A stretch of DNA of 32,147 nt from an uncultured Methanomassiliicoccales archaeon (GCA_949298875.1 CASFYI010000022.1:1-32147); one strand, 5' to 3'. Shown: positions 22,857 to 30,150, counted from the stretch's first letter. Notes: generated by a model not told the origin, from the letters alone. A program made the numbers and translations.

Positions 22857-24434
22857 TCAGCGCACGTCAAAGAGCGAATGGTCGAACCTGTGCTCCGGGC
22901 AGTTCTCCGAGCACCTCTCGCACGCGGTGCCGAGGCATCTGCTGGCGTCTATCGAGAAGGTCCCTCCCTCGAAGGCCAGCGCCCTCTCCGGGCATCCCCT
23001 CACGCACGTCATGCATCCCGAACACTCCCACGAGGCGGTCATCCTGACCCCGGGATCTATGATCTCAACCCCGGAGCCGGCGTCGCGGATGTCCCTCTCG
23101 CAAACGCGATCCACGGAGGCATCCGCGCGGTCGTCGAGATAGCCGTCCAGCCCGTGCTCCGACAGCACGCGCCTGTAGCGCTCCACGGGCATCCCGCCCG
23201 TCCAGAGCCCGATCTCGTAGACGTAGAGGTCCCTGAACGTCTCGGAGGATGCGAACATGGTGTGCCTGGTGACCAGCCTCTCCCTGAGCTCGTTCAGCGG
23301 CCCCACGGCGTCCGGGTCCCGGGCCAGGTCCTTGGCCAGCTCGAGGGAGGTGTTCCCGACCTGTACCATCCTGGTGCACATCGGCACCACCATGCCCAGA
23401 TCCCTCGCCTTGAAGGGGTCCACGTAGGTGCCGCTCGCCCCGGCCATGTACATCGTCCGCACATCGCCCGGCGATATGCCCGCCTCCTCGATGAGCGTCA
23501 TGTGCCCGGCGCGGATCGCCCCGATGGCCTTGCCCGCCTCCTCGAGATCAGCATCGGTGAACGAGACCCTCCTGGATATGCGGATGGAGCCCCCGTCGAT
23601 CCTGCAACCCCTGATGCGCTCGTCGCGCATCGCCGCGTACACGAGGGCGATCACGCCGGTCCCGGTTATCCCGTCCGGCATCCTCCCCTCGGCGCGGGAG
23701 AACCCGCTGCGGAGGTTCACCAAGGGGCCGTCCACGGCGTCCAGACCCTCATCGAGCACCTTGGACCTCCATCCCTGCGGAGTGCGGACCAGGTCGCTCA
23801 TGGCGCCCGGGGCGGCGAGCATCCCGCACGATATCTCCTGCCCCTCGAGCGCCGGACCGGCGGCCGCTGATCCCGTGAAGATGTCGTCCCCGACCTTCAG
23901 GGCCATCTCCGCGTTGGTCCCGTAGTCCGTGACCATGCACATGTCGTCGTCGAGGAACCCGGACTTCAGCATCATGGCGAGGGCATCCGCCCCTATCTCG
24001 TGCCTCACCGCCGGCGGTACGACGAGGTCCACATGCTCCGGGAGGCCTATGGCGCCGGCGGAGGTCACATGGCCCCTGCGGTCGACGTTCCCGACGTGCT
24101 CGCTCTCCAGCTTGTTCTTGCCCGCGTACGCCAGGTCCCTGATCTCCACGCCCTCGAGGATGGACAGCTGTATGGGATTGCCGCAGACCGCCACCCTCAC
24201 CAGGGACTCCGGCGCGAGCATCCCTATCAGCTCCTGGACCGATCTTGTCAGGATCCTGTGCGCCAGGCCGGGGCCGCGCTCTATGGCGAATGACAGATGG
24301 TCCATCACGTTCGCCCCCGGGATCGGGTTCCTGGCCGTGATGCACGTGCGGAGCACCCTGCCCGTGCCGAGATCGATCAGCTGCCCCCTGATCCCGCTGG
24401 TGCCTATGTCCAATGCGATGGCCTGTCCGCCCAT
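22857..24434 (-). CDS. ramA: Corrinoid activation protein RamA-like (ATP-dependent reductase)
   Basis: A 525-residue RamA-type protein, which reductively activates the Co(II) form of methyltransferase corrinoid proteins using ATP. The N-terminus has an ASKHA-like ALDIGTSGIRG, followed by TDYGTNAEMAL and GITGTGVIALVYA. The C-terminus carries two [4Fe-4S] motifs: C471-X2-C474-X2-C477-X3-C481 and C500-X4-C505-X2-C508-X3-C512. The second has four residues rather than two between its first cysteines. ATG 24434 is chosen because GGAGGGATT lies just upstream; an earlier in-frame ATG adds ten residues without such a site. It is the third gene of the methyltransferase operon, behind a strong intergenic hairpin. 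Confidence 0.92.
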   Translation of the reverse strand: MGGQAIALDIGTSGIRGQLIDLGTGRVLRTCITARNPIPGANVMDHLSFAIERGPGLAHRILTRSVQELIGMLAPESLVRVAVCGNPIQLSILEGVEIRDLAYAGKNKLESEHVGNVDRRGHVTSAGAIGLPEHVDLVVPPAVRHEIGADALAMMLKSGFLDDDMCMVTDYGTNAEMALKVGDDIFTGSAAAGPALEGQEISCGMLAAPGAMSDLVRTPQGWRSKVLDEGLDAVDGPLVNLRSGFSRAEGRMPDGITGTGVIALVYAAMRDERIRGCRIDGGSIRISRRVSFTDADLEEAGKAIGAIRAGHMTLIEEAGISPGDVRTMYMAGASGTYVDPFKARDLGMVVPMCTRMVQVGNTSLELAKDLARDPDAVGPLNELRERLVTRHTMFASSETFRDLYVYEIGLWTGGMPVERYRRVLSEHGLDGYLDDRADASVDRVCERDIRDAGSGVEIIDPGVRMTASWECSGCMTCVRGCPERALAFEGGTFSIDASRCLGTACERCSENCPEHRFDHSLFDVR

Positions 24435-24486
24435 AATGAGAATCCCTCCGAACCTGTTTCCCAAGGGGTTTCCTAAGGTGTTTCTT

Positions 24487-24510
24487 GAGGGGGCGCGGGA
24501 ACGCCCCCTC
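24487..24510 (-). terminator. Intergenic hairpin between the corrinoid protein gene and ramA
   Basis: GAGGGGGCG, a 6-nt loop and CGCCCCCTC form a perfect 9-bp stem just after the corrinoid-protein stop. It lies inside the operon, so it may act as a partial terminator or RNA-stabilising end, keeping ramA lower than the structural methyltransferase genes. Confidence 0.55.
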
Positions 24511-24516
24511 GGGCCC

Positions 24517-25332
24517 TCAGCGGTAGTCCTCCCACTTCTTGCCCTCGTTGCACACGCCGTCGGCGACCTTGACGGTCTCCAGCGGGGACTTGGTGTACAT
24601 CGCGTTGTTGAAGGTGGATACGAACGCCTTCGAGACTGCAGCGCCGCCGCAGGCGACGGACACGCCGGTCTTCTGGAGCTCCAGCAGGAGCGCGGTGTCG
24701 ATGAGCCCGTGCTTGGTCGTGCTCATCAGGGTGGATCCGCAAGCCAGCTGGATGTTGTTCTCCTTGACAATCTGGAGCACCTTCTCCTTGGGCACGTCCC
24801 TCCCGATGTCGATGACGTTGAACCCGTTGGCCTTCAGGATGGCGGCGCAGATGTTCTTGCCTATGTCGTGGAGATCACCCTCGGCCACGAAGGAGGCCAC
24901 GTTGCCCTTGCTGGGGACGTCGCCGATCTGAACCTGGCACAGCCTTATGCCTCCCTGCATGGCGTCGTTGGACATCAGGATCTCCGGCACGTAGCTCTTG
25001 CCCATGTCGTAGAGCTCGCACTGCACCTGGATACCGGGCATCAGCGCGTGCGTGACCACGTCGACCGGGTCCTTGCCCGCGTCCAGCAGGTCCTTGACCA
25101 GCTTCTCCGTGACCTTCCTCTTGCCGTCCAGGACGGACTGGGAGACCGCGGCGTACTCCTTGTTCTCCGGGAAGAGCGACGCCTTGATCCTGTCTATCGT
25201 CAGCTCGTCCCCGGACTTCGGCTCGATGATGCCCAGCTCGAGGGCCATGCCCTCCTGGACCAGCTGGTTGAACCTCACCGGATCCTTCAAGCGCATCTCC
25301 TCGACGGCCTGCATCACGATATCCATGTGCAT
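24517..25332 (-). CDS. Methyltransferase corrinoid-binding protein (MtbC/MttC/MtsB-like)
   Basis: A 271-residue corrinoid protein carrying a methyl group on cobalt between methyltransferases. An N-terminal helical cap domain (about residues 35-140) is followed by the B12-binding Rossmann domain with D153-L-H155-D-I-G158, the D-x-H-x-x-G motif whose histidine is the lower cobalt ligand, then the STLMSTT and GGAAVSKAF segments. The first 35 or so residues form an additional N-terminal helix. The start ATG 25332 overlaps the methyltransferase stop (TGATG); a second ATG at 25326 is possible. No MtmB, MtbB, MttB or MtaB is adjacent in the window. The methyl substrate cannot be assigned from this protein alone. 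Confidence 0.92.
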   Translation of the reverse strand: MHMDIVMQAVEEMRLKDPVRFNQLVQEGMALELGIIEPKSGDELTIDRIKASLFPENKEYAAVSQSVLDGKRKVTEKLVKDLLDAGKDPVDVVTHALMPGIQVQCELYDMGKSYVPEILMSNDAMQGGIRLCQVQIGDVPSKGNVASFVAEGDLHDIGKNICAAILKANGFNVIDIGRDVPKEKVLQIVKENNIQLACGSTLMSTTKHGLIDTALLLELQKTGVSVACGGAAVSKAFVSTFNNAMYTKSPLETVKVADGVCNEGKKWEDYR

Positions 25333-26444
25333 CAGAACGCACCCCCTTCGACCTGGTAGTCGGCCATGGCCTTCAGATTCTTCGCCCTGGCCCTCCCGAG
25401 CGCACGGACGCAGTCGTCCACGTCGCAGCAGTCCGGCTTGGGCGTCTCCCTGCACGCCTGCACGTACGCCTTCAGGTTCGCCAGGGGCGTTCCGTTGGAG
25501 ACGTCGCATGCCGTTCCGACGACATCCACACCCTCGCGGATGCACTGGACGGTCCTGGCATAGACCTGCTCCGGCGTGCCGTTGGGCATGAGGTCGATGA
25601 CATCGAGGCTTCCCAGGCAGGTCATCTCGTTCCCGAGCTCCTTCCTGACATACCATGCGGGCGGTGCGTCGAATGAGAAGCAGTCCATGCCGCTCTTCCT
25701 GATGTAGGGCAGCAGCTTCTCCGTGTGCCCGCACATGTGCAGGATCTTCGGGGCGCTGATGGACCTGGCGAACCTCTGGTGGTAGGGCAGGACGAACTCC
25801 TGGTAGGTCTCCGGGGAGATGAGGTCTCCCGATGCCGACGGGTCCGCGGGGAACAGGATGTGCGCTCCGGCCGCGACCTGCTGCCTTCCGTACTCTATGC
25901 AGAAGTCGGTCGCGGCGCTGATGGCCTCGTGGGCCTTCTCCGGATCCGTCACCGTCATCATCACGAGCTTCTCCACGCCCATTATGTGGCCCGCCACCGT
26001 AAACGGTGCCGTGATGACCGGTATGATCGGAAGGTCTCCGCAGTATCTCTCCCTGAGAATGCTGATGGCCTCGAGGACCACGGCCGCCCTGTCCTTCTCG
26101 TAGAACTTGTCGTCCCAGGTTATGTCCTTGGGATCGGTGTAGGCGGGGCCCGTCACGGGAGGCCTGTCCGGCTTGTTCCAATCCAGCTTGCACCCGAGCA
26201 CCTCGGCCTCCAGGGATATGTCGAACTGCGGCCTCGCGGCCTCGATGCCCACGGTCTCCCATGGGGCAGCCGCCAGATCCGCCATCATCTTCGCATCCCT
26301 GTGCGCCTTGGGCCAGGACGCCTTGGCGAACTCCATCATGTCGACGGTCGTCTGGGCCAGGGGGTTCGCCGGAGGGACGTAGTCCGTCCTTCCGCCCAGA
26401 ACCGCGGCCAGAGCCCTGCGCGTCGGCGTCATCTCGCTTGCCAT
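25332..26444 (-). CDS. Methylcobamide:CoM methyltransferase (MtaA/MtbA/MtsA family)
   Basis: A 370-residue MT2 enzyme of the uroporphyrinogen-decarboxylase-like MtaA/CmuA family, transferring methyl from a corrinoid protein to coenzyme M. The zinc ligands are H236 and C238 in LHMCGH and C313 in [18 protein letters not shown] 26444 has GGAGGA 8 nt upstream; an earlier ATG at 26474 lacks a site. It is the first gene of an operon with a corrinoid protein and ramA. Because no substrate-specific MT1 follows, the pair resembles MtsA/MtsB of Methanosarcina, where the MT2 homolog itself demethylates methylated thiols. MtbA (methylamine) or MtaA (methanol) function remains possible. Confidence 0.9.
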   Translation of the reverse strand: MASEMTPTRRALAAVLGGRTDYVPPANPLAQTTVDMMEFAKASWPKAHRDAKMMADLAAAPWETVGIEAARPQFDISLEAEVLGCKLDWNKPDRPPVTGPAYTDPKDITWDDKFYEKDRAAVVLEAISILRERYCGDLPIIPVITAPFTVAGHIMGVEKLVMMTVTDPEKAHEAISAATDFCIEYGRQQVAAGAHILFPADPSASGDLISPETYQEFVLPYHQRFARSISAPKILHMCGHTEKLLPYIRKSGMDCFSFDAPPAWYVRKELGNEMTCLGSLDVIDLMPNGTPEQVYARTVQCIREGVDVVGTACDVSNGTPLANLKAYVQACRETPKPDCCDVDDCVRALGRARAKNLKAMADYQVEGGAF

Positions 26445-26511
26445 CTGTGTCTTCCTCCTATCCTCAGTGTCCATAGGGACACCGATGGATTGACATCGTT
26501 CGGGAGACCCG

Positions 26512-26520
26512 TTATATACC
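26512..26520 (-). promoter_or_regulatory. TATA box of the methyltransferase operon
   Basis: On the minus strand GGTATATAAC lies about 70 nt before ATG 26444, leaving a leader of about 45 nt with the GGAGGA ribosome binding site. The palindrome at 26528-26544 abuts it on the upstream side. Confidence 0.5.
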
Positions 26521-26527
26521 CGATTGA

Positions 26528-26544
26528 TTGGACGTATAATCCAA
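26528..26544. promoter_or_regulatory. 17-bp palindrome upstream of the methyltransferase operon
   Basis: TTGGACGTATAATCCAA (reverse strand TTGGATTATACGTCCAA) has TTGGA/TCCAA arms. It differs at a single base from 14615-14631 and lies directly upstream of the TATA box, where an activator or repressor of the methyltransferase operon could bind. Confidence 0.45.
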
Positions 26545-26734
26545 CAATTTCACCTGTTACATCCAGGATCCGATACCAAAATCATACGAGATACGGGAGA
26601 ATCTGTCACTACGGGCCCCTTCGCGGGATACCCGTATATATGTTGAGACACAGTAGTTTCATTTTATTATACCGATGAGTCCCAGAACGGCAACCGGAAC
26701 GGAAACCGGATCCCTCATCGATGGTTTTGTGAGA

Positions 26735-26809
26735 TGGAGCCGCCTAGGGGATTTGAACCCCCGACCTGCTGATTACAAGTCAGCCGCTATACCCCTAAGC
26801 CAAGGCGGC
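26735..26809 (-). tRNA. tRNA-Thr (anticodon UGU)
   Basis: The minus strand folds into a full cloverleaf: acceptor GCCGCCT with AGGCGGC, anticodon stem GCTGA/TCAGC around loop CTTGTAA (anticodon TGT), and T arm GGGGG-TTCAAAT-CCCCT. The discriminator is T, and CCA is encoded at the 3' end (26735-26737). No intron is seen. Confidence 0.93.
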
Positions 26810-26911
26810 ACCGAGACCGCCCATGTCGGCATCGTTTAAATCCGTTTGCGCTGGATTCTCCGATTGTCCAATCGTTACCGACACCATTATATCAGAAAAA
26901 GCGTTGGGCGC

Positions 26912-26926
26912 GTTTAATTTAAATTA
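26912..26926 (+). promoter_or_regulatory. TATA region of the SlyD-like gene
   Basis: GTTTAATTTAAATTAAAGGTGA combines a TATA-like TTTAAATTAA and a ribosome binding site (GGTGA, about 8 nt before ATG 26940). The short distance suggests either a very short leader or that the true TATA box is the upstream ATTATATCAG. Confidence 0.35.
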
Positions 26927-26939
26927 AAGGTGAATCCAA

Positions 26940-27632
26940 ATGGCAGACACCAAGAAGCTCTTCCACATCAACTACACCGCCTCCTTCGCCGACACCGAGA
27001 AGATGTTCGACACCAACATCGAGTCCGTTGCCAAAGAGAACGACCTCTACAACGAGAAGATCACCTACGCCCCCATGCCGTACATCACCGGCTCCAAGAT
27101 GTTCTTCCCCGAGGTCGACGAGGCCATCGCCAACGGAGAGGTCGGAAAGGAGATCGAGATCACCGTCCCCTGCGAGAAGGCCGCCGGAGCCAGGAACCCC
27201 AAGAACATCGAGCTCCACGCCCTGAAGGACTTCTACAAGAACGAGATCAACCCCTACCCCGGCATGCCCGTCTCCCTCGGCAACCGCACCGGAGTCGTCA
27301 TGTCCGTCGGAGCCGGCCGTGTCAAGGTCGACTTCAACAGCCCCCTCGCCGGCCACGACATCACCTACAAGGTGACCATCGTCGACGAGATCACCGACGC
27401 CGTCGAGAAGGCCAAGGCCATCATGGGCATCCACTTCACCGCCGCCGACGACTTCGGCTACGCCGTCATGGAGGACAAGGTCGTCATCACCGAGGCCGAC
27501 GTCTGCAAGTTCCACGAGTCCTGGCCCATCGCCAAGTACTCCCTGGTCAGCGACTACCGCAACGTCTTCGGTGTCGACCGCGTCGAGTTCGTCCAGGTCT
27601 GGGAAACCGCCAAGAAGCCCGAGACCGAGTGA
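26940..27632 (+). CDS. FKBP/SlyD-type peptidyl-prolyl isomerase
   Basis: A 230-residue archaeal FKBP. The FKBP core is interrupted by a SlyD-like insert-in-flap region; visible markers are the PYITGSKMFFPEVDEAIANGEVG loop, GEVGKEIEITVPCEKA and the closing NSPLAGHDITYKVTIVDEI, the counterpart of NHPLAGKTLxFxVxV. A C-terminal domain of about 80 residues follows. It would speed proline isomerisation and help folding in the cytoplasm. Its codon choice is very strongly biased (GCC, ATC, GTC, AAG, AAC almost throughout), more than its neighbours, which predicts high expression. A GGTGA ribosome binding site precedes the ATG and a strong hairpin follows the stop. Confidence 0.9.
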   Translation: MADTKKLFHINYTASFADTEKMFDTNIESVAKENDLYNEKITYAPMPYITGSKMFFPEVDEAIANGEVGKEIEITVPCEKAAGARNPKNIELHALKDFYKNEINPYPGMPVSLGNRTGVVMSVGAGRVKVDFNSPLAGHDITYKVTIVDEITDAVEKAKAIMGIHFTAADDFGYAVMEDKVVITEADVCKFHESWPIAKYSLVSDYRNVFGVDRVEFVQVWETAKKPETE

Positions 27633-27640
27633 TTCTCAAC

Positions 27641-27660
27641 CAGGGGCCTCCGGGCCCCTG
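27641..27660 (+). terminator. Hairpin terminator after the SlyD-like gene
   Basis: CAGGGGCC, a TCCG tetraloop and GGCCCCTG form a perfect 8-bp stem 8 nt after the stop. It lies between convergent genes. Confidence 0.65.
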
Positions 27661-27703
27661 ACCCCAAACACCTTGACCTTGATTTCTGAAAAATTAAAAC
27701 GGC

Positions 27704-28183
27704 TCACTCCTGCGTGAACCTGACATCCGAGACGGGACCCTTGCGCAGGGCCCCGTTGATCTCGGATTCCATCCTGTCCGCGAATCCGCCCTCGTACACG
27801 ACCTCGATACTCCGCAACCTTACGGAGTCCATCGGCAGAGGTACGTTGCCCCCACAGTCCGTGTACGCATCCAACATGTTTGACAGCCGCTCAACGGCCT
27901 TCCTGACCCTGTCGGGGACGGTCCCGTGCTCCGACGACATCCTGATCTCGAGACACTCCGAGCGGAGAATCTCATCCATGACGTCCGTGAACTGATCCTC
28001 TATCTCGCATCTGCCCTTGTGATCAGTCAGGCACTTGACGCAGCCCCTGCATCTGCGTATGCGAAGGGTGCTCAGATCCGCATCGCAGGGCTTCCCCGGG
28101 AAATCCGCGAGCACGAAGCGTTCACTGTCCATGACCGGTGGATGGTTTCCCGCGATATCTTCATTCCCATGGCAGCACCGCAT
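27704..28183 (-). CDS. Iron-sulfur flavoprotein-like protein, probably truncated
   Basis: A 159-residue ORF with the cysteine cluster CRGCVKCLTDHKGRCEIED (about residues 45-63), which matches the [4Fe-4S] motif of NADPH-dependent FMN reductase/iron-sulfur flavoproteins. What follows is weak: the FMN-binding core normally present after this motif (PVYxGS...) is replaced by EHGTVPDRVRKAVERLSNML, and the N-terminal flavodoxin strand and GSPR loop are absent. The small ORF 10 nt upstream ends in GSRNVNTNSGINSILAYF, which loosely resembles the missing GSPRxxxNT...LL start but is in another frame. It is either a degenerate pseudogene or a divergent small ferredoxin-like protein. Confidence 0.5.
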   Translation of the reverse strand: MRCCHGNEDIAGNHPPVMDSERFVLADFPGKPCDADLSTLRIRRCRGCVKCLTDHKGRCEIEDQFTDVMDEILRSECLEIRMSSEHGTVPDRVRKAVERLSNMLDAYTDCGGNVPLPMDSVRLRSIEVVYEGGFADRMESEINGALRKGPVSDVRFTQE

Positions 28184-28193
28184 CCGGACCGCT

Positions 28194-28340
28194 TCAGTCG
28201 AAGTACGCGAGGATTGAGTTGATCCCGCTGTTGGTGTTCACGTTCCTGGATCCGCGTCCGACGGGACGCCTGCGGGAGTCCCTCTCGCTGAAACGCTGGG
28301 TGGGCTTGGGTATGATCAGTGTCTGCTGGTAGTATGCCAT
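28194..28340 (-). CDS. 48-residue hypothetical protein
   Basis: ATG 28340 follows GGAGAACGGAA, a good ribosome binding site, and opens a 48-codon frame starting MAYYQQTLIIPKPTQRF and ending SGINSILAYFD. The middle is very arginine-rich (residues 17-33). It lies 10 nt before the iron-sulfur-flavoprotein-like ORF on the same strand. I recognise no family. It could be an independent small basic protein, a leader-type peptide, or the frameshifted N-terminus of the flavoprotein. Confidence 0.4.
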   Translation of the reverse strand: MAYYQQTLIIPKPTQRFSERDSRRRPVGRGSRNVNTNSGINSILAYFD

Positions 28341-28350
28341 TTCCGTTCTC

Positions 28351-28367
28351 CTGCGGCCGTCAGGGCC
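28351..28367 (-). promoter_or_regulatory. Leader hairpin before the 48-residue ORF
   Basis: On the minus strand GCGGCC, a CTGAC loop and GGCCGC form a 6-bp hairpin directly upstream of the GGAG ribosome binding site, in the 5' leader implied by a TATA-like TTATTATAG about 50 nt before the ATG. It could affect translation of the small ORF. Confidence 0.3.
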
Positions 28368-28519
28368 GCGATATGACATTCCCCAGACACTATAATAACT
28401 GCTGGCTGTAATCTTGGTAATACTTGTAATATTAGTTAATTCTATAATTCGCATGGATCGACAGAACATGGCTCACGCTAGAGGGATCTGAATGAAAGAA
28501 GGCTGTCCGGGACCAAATG

Positions 28520-29323
28520 TCACTCGTCGGTGTAGAAGGTCCCAATGATGTTGCGGCCCTCGTCAGTGAGCACGTAGCGGGAACGGCGATCGTCCTTCTC
28601 CGCCCAGCCGAACTTCATCCATTTGGATATGAAGTCCCTCTGATAGTACACAGCCTCGGTCTGCCTCTGGTTGGACTTGATATCCTTTCCGCGGGATTCG
28701 GTATCCCTGTACCAGAGACCTGCCTCCTTCAGGGCAGCGACCATCTTGCCGCTGGTGACCGAGTCTCCGGCATCGTTCCTCTGGCTGAGGATCCTGAGAC
28801 CGCGGACCAGATGCTCCTCCGGCATCTCTATGACATAGCTGGGGAGCGTGCGAGGATCGTATGTGGACTTGGTGAGCCCGACGGGCTTCCCGTCCAGATA
28901 GTACACTTCGGGTATCCTCTCGGTGGGGACGGTGTACTCTTTCGATCCCACTGAGAACGGAATCGTGCCCGGCACCATCATGGACGCGATAGCCGAGGCG
29001 GCGGCATATTCCGGCGAACCGGCGGAGATGTTGACATAGATCTCGCAGCCGTCCTCAGAGGAGTTCTCTTCCTGGATGATGGAGAGGACCGTGCGGAGCA
29101 TCGTGGAGAAGTCGCTGACGCGCTCGTTGTGGTCTACAATCTCTATCGGAAGAGGGGACTCATTCTCGAGCAGCTCCTTGACGCGATTGCAGAAACTGTC
29201 GTAGACCTTTCCGCTCTCAGAGGCCGGATCCTTCACATAATGGATTATGTGGACCTTGTTGACCTCGTAGTAGAGAGCTGGCTCCACGACCTTCGAGGTC
29301 TCGAAGGTCACGCATGCTACCAT
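28520..29323 (-). CDS. CARF-like/winged-HTH regulator (DUF6293/HFX_2341 type)
   Basis: A 267-residue protein. The N-terminal half has the alternating strands and helices of a CARF-like Rossmann fold: KVHIIHYVKDP, then the conserved YVNISAGSPEYAAASAIASMM (about residues 102-122) typical of DUF6293 sensors. The C-terminal half (about 180-267) is a winged helix with RDFISKWMKFGWAEKDDRRSRYVLTDEGRNI. CARF domains usually sense cyclic oligoadenylates or other nucleotides and control CRISPR or stress responses, but no cas gene or CRISPR array is in this window. ATG 29323 is preferred: a TATA box (TTTATATC, about 29383) lies 60 nt upstream and AGAGG just before it; the longer frame would start upstream of the transcript. 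Confidence 0.75.
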   Translation of the reverse strand: MVACVTFETSKVVEPALYYEVNKVHIIHYVKDPASESGKVYDSFCNRVKELLENESPLPIEIVDHNERVSDFSTMLRTVLSIIQEENSSEDGCEIYVNISAGSPEYAAASAIASMMVPGTIPFSVGSKEYTVPTERIPEVYYLDGKPVGLTKSTYDPRTLPSYVIEMPEEHLVRGLRILSQRNDAGDSVTSGKMVAALKEAGLWYRDTESRGKDIKSNQRQTEAVYYQRDFISKWMKFGWAEKDDRRSRYVLTDEGRNIIGTFYTDE

Positions 29324-29379
29324 GATCCTCTTCTTGCGGCCAGACGGCAAAGTACATCCCGATTTGAGCATGAAACTAA

Positions 29380-29390
29380 TGATATAAATA
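29380..29390 (-). promoter_or_regulatory. TATA box of the CARF-like regulator
   Basis: TTATTTATATC on the minus strand, about 60 nt before ATG 29323. It places the transcript start downstream of the earlier in-frame ATGs and so decides the start choice. Confidence 0.5.
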
Positions 29391-29489
29391 ACTCTCATTA
29401 CAGGAAGAACTTGGATAACGAGCATTATCCATCAATCACATATTACGAAGATAACTTGCGATAGTTTAATAATATAGAGAGAAATCACT

Positions 29490-29607
29490 GTGCCAGTACC
29501 TCCCCCCGAGGTGCCAAGGGTAGCCCCATCCCAAGGAGCGGCTCATGAAAAGCAGGCCGGGGATCGAATCTTTTCGCATCTCCATCCATCAGATTCCCGG
29601 CCGACCC
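29490..29607 (+). ncRNA. Candidate structured RNA of unknown class
   Basis: A GC-rich, C- and G-run-rich stretch stands in AT-rich DNA without a supportable ORF. About 25 nt upstream lies TTTAATAATATAG, a TATA-like element. The segment contains several complementary arms: CCTC/GAGG near 29500-29514, and a long 10-bp stem GGCCGGGGAT (29555-29564) with ATTCCCGGCC (29593-29602). It matches no tRNA, 5S or RNase P signature I can recognise, and I cannot confirm SRP RNA. The strand is assigned from the TATA-like element only. Confidence 0.3.
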
Positions 29608-29611
29608 AAAT

Positions 29612-29620
29612 CCTTATATC
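29612..29620 (+). promoter_or_regulatory. TATA box of tRNA-Arg
   Basis: CCTTATATC centred about 30 nt upstream of the tRNA 5' end at 29646, the expected archaeal spacing. Confidence 0.6.
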
Positions 29621-29645
29621 CAACATCGTTATCGCTCGTCTCAAC

Positions 29646-29723
29646 GGACGGGTGGCCTAGTCTGGATATGGCGGCAGCCTCCTAAGCTGCAAGCCGGGGG
29701 TTCGAATCCCCTCCCGTTCGCCA
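29646..29723 (+). tRNA. tRNA-Arg (anticodon CCU)
   Basis: Cloverleaf with acceptor GGACGGG/CCCGTTC (one G-T pair), anticodon stem GCAGC/GCTGC around loop CTCCTAA (anticodon CCT, reading AGG, a very common Arg codon here), T arm GGGGG-TTCGAAT-CCCCT, G discriminator and an encoded CCA at 29721-29723. No intron is seen. Confidence 0.93.
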
Positions 29724-29762
29724 TTTATCCCATCATATTGCGATCAGCGTGAGTTCTAACCC

Positions 29763-30053
29763 TTAACACTCCGAACAAGGATTCATCGTCACGCATGTAC
29801 GCACAATGCTGGCAACACGCACCTTAGTACAACCGAGGACGGCATTGTGCATTGAGATTCCTGGATCAAGCTCATTGGGATCGACCAGACGGTAGTCGCC
29901 GAAAGTAACCTCTCTGACAAACACCGCGACATTCCCGGCCCCATCATTTAGCCGTGACAGAACAGAGGAATCGAAGTGCCAGACTGCGCAAGTAGGACAT
30001 GCCCTGCCGCATCCCCATAGAATATGTGTCTCAATATAGACAACATATGTCAC
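29763..30053 (-). CDS. Doubtful 96-residue ORF
   Basis: A GTG-started frame on the minus strand in the 430-nt gap between tRNA-Arg and the transporter gene. It contains GCGRACPTC, a knuckle-like cysteine motif near the N-terminus, and a few later cysteines. Its codon use is mixed rather than the strong G/C-third-base pattern of neighbours. I recognise no family; it may be a decayed gene fragment or not coding. Otherwise the gap holds only the transporter promoter. Confidence 0.2.
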   Translation of the reverse strand: MTYVVYIETHILWGCGRACPTCAVWHFDSSVLSRLNDGAGNVAVFVREVTFGDYRLVDPNELDPGISMHNAVLGCTKVRVASIVRTCVTMNPCSEC

Positions 30054-30096
30054 ATCCTAACACATCTGGTCGTAGACAAACGCATTGTCGGATTCC

Positions 30097-30105
30097 TATT
30101 ATATG
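30097..30105 (+). promoter_or_regulatory. TATA box of the transporter fusion gene
   Basis: TATTATATG about 50 nt before ATG 30151, giving a predicted leader of roughly 25 nt; the segment before the ATG (GGTTGGTATA) holds only a weak ribosome binding site. Confidence 0.45.
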
Positions 30106-30150
30106 CCATATCAAGGGATAGCCAGATAACCAGAACATCCGGTTGGTATA

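Noticed and set aside
26919-27515. 198-codon minus-strand frame opposite the SlyD-like gene
   Set aside because: Val/Gly/Asp-rich shadow produced by the extreme codon bias of the plus-strand gene.
29490-29607. Assignment of the GC-rich segment as SRP RNA or a tRNA pseudogene
   Set aside because: The conserved SRP helix 8 sequence and a cloverleaf could not be found, so no class was assigned.
29763-30053. Possible transposase remnant because of a Cys-knuckle motif
   Set aside because: No inverted repeats, target duplication or catalytic residues could be seen; kept only as a doubtful ORF.
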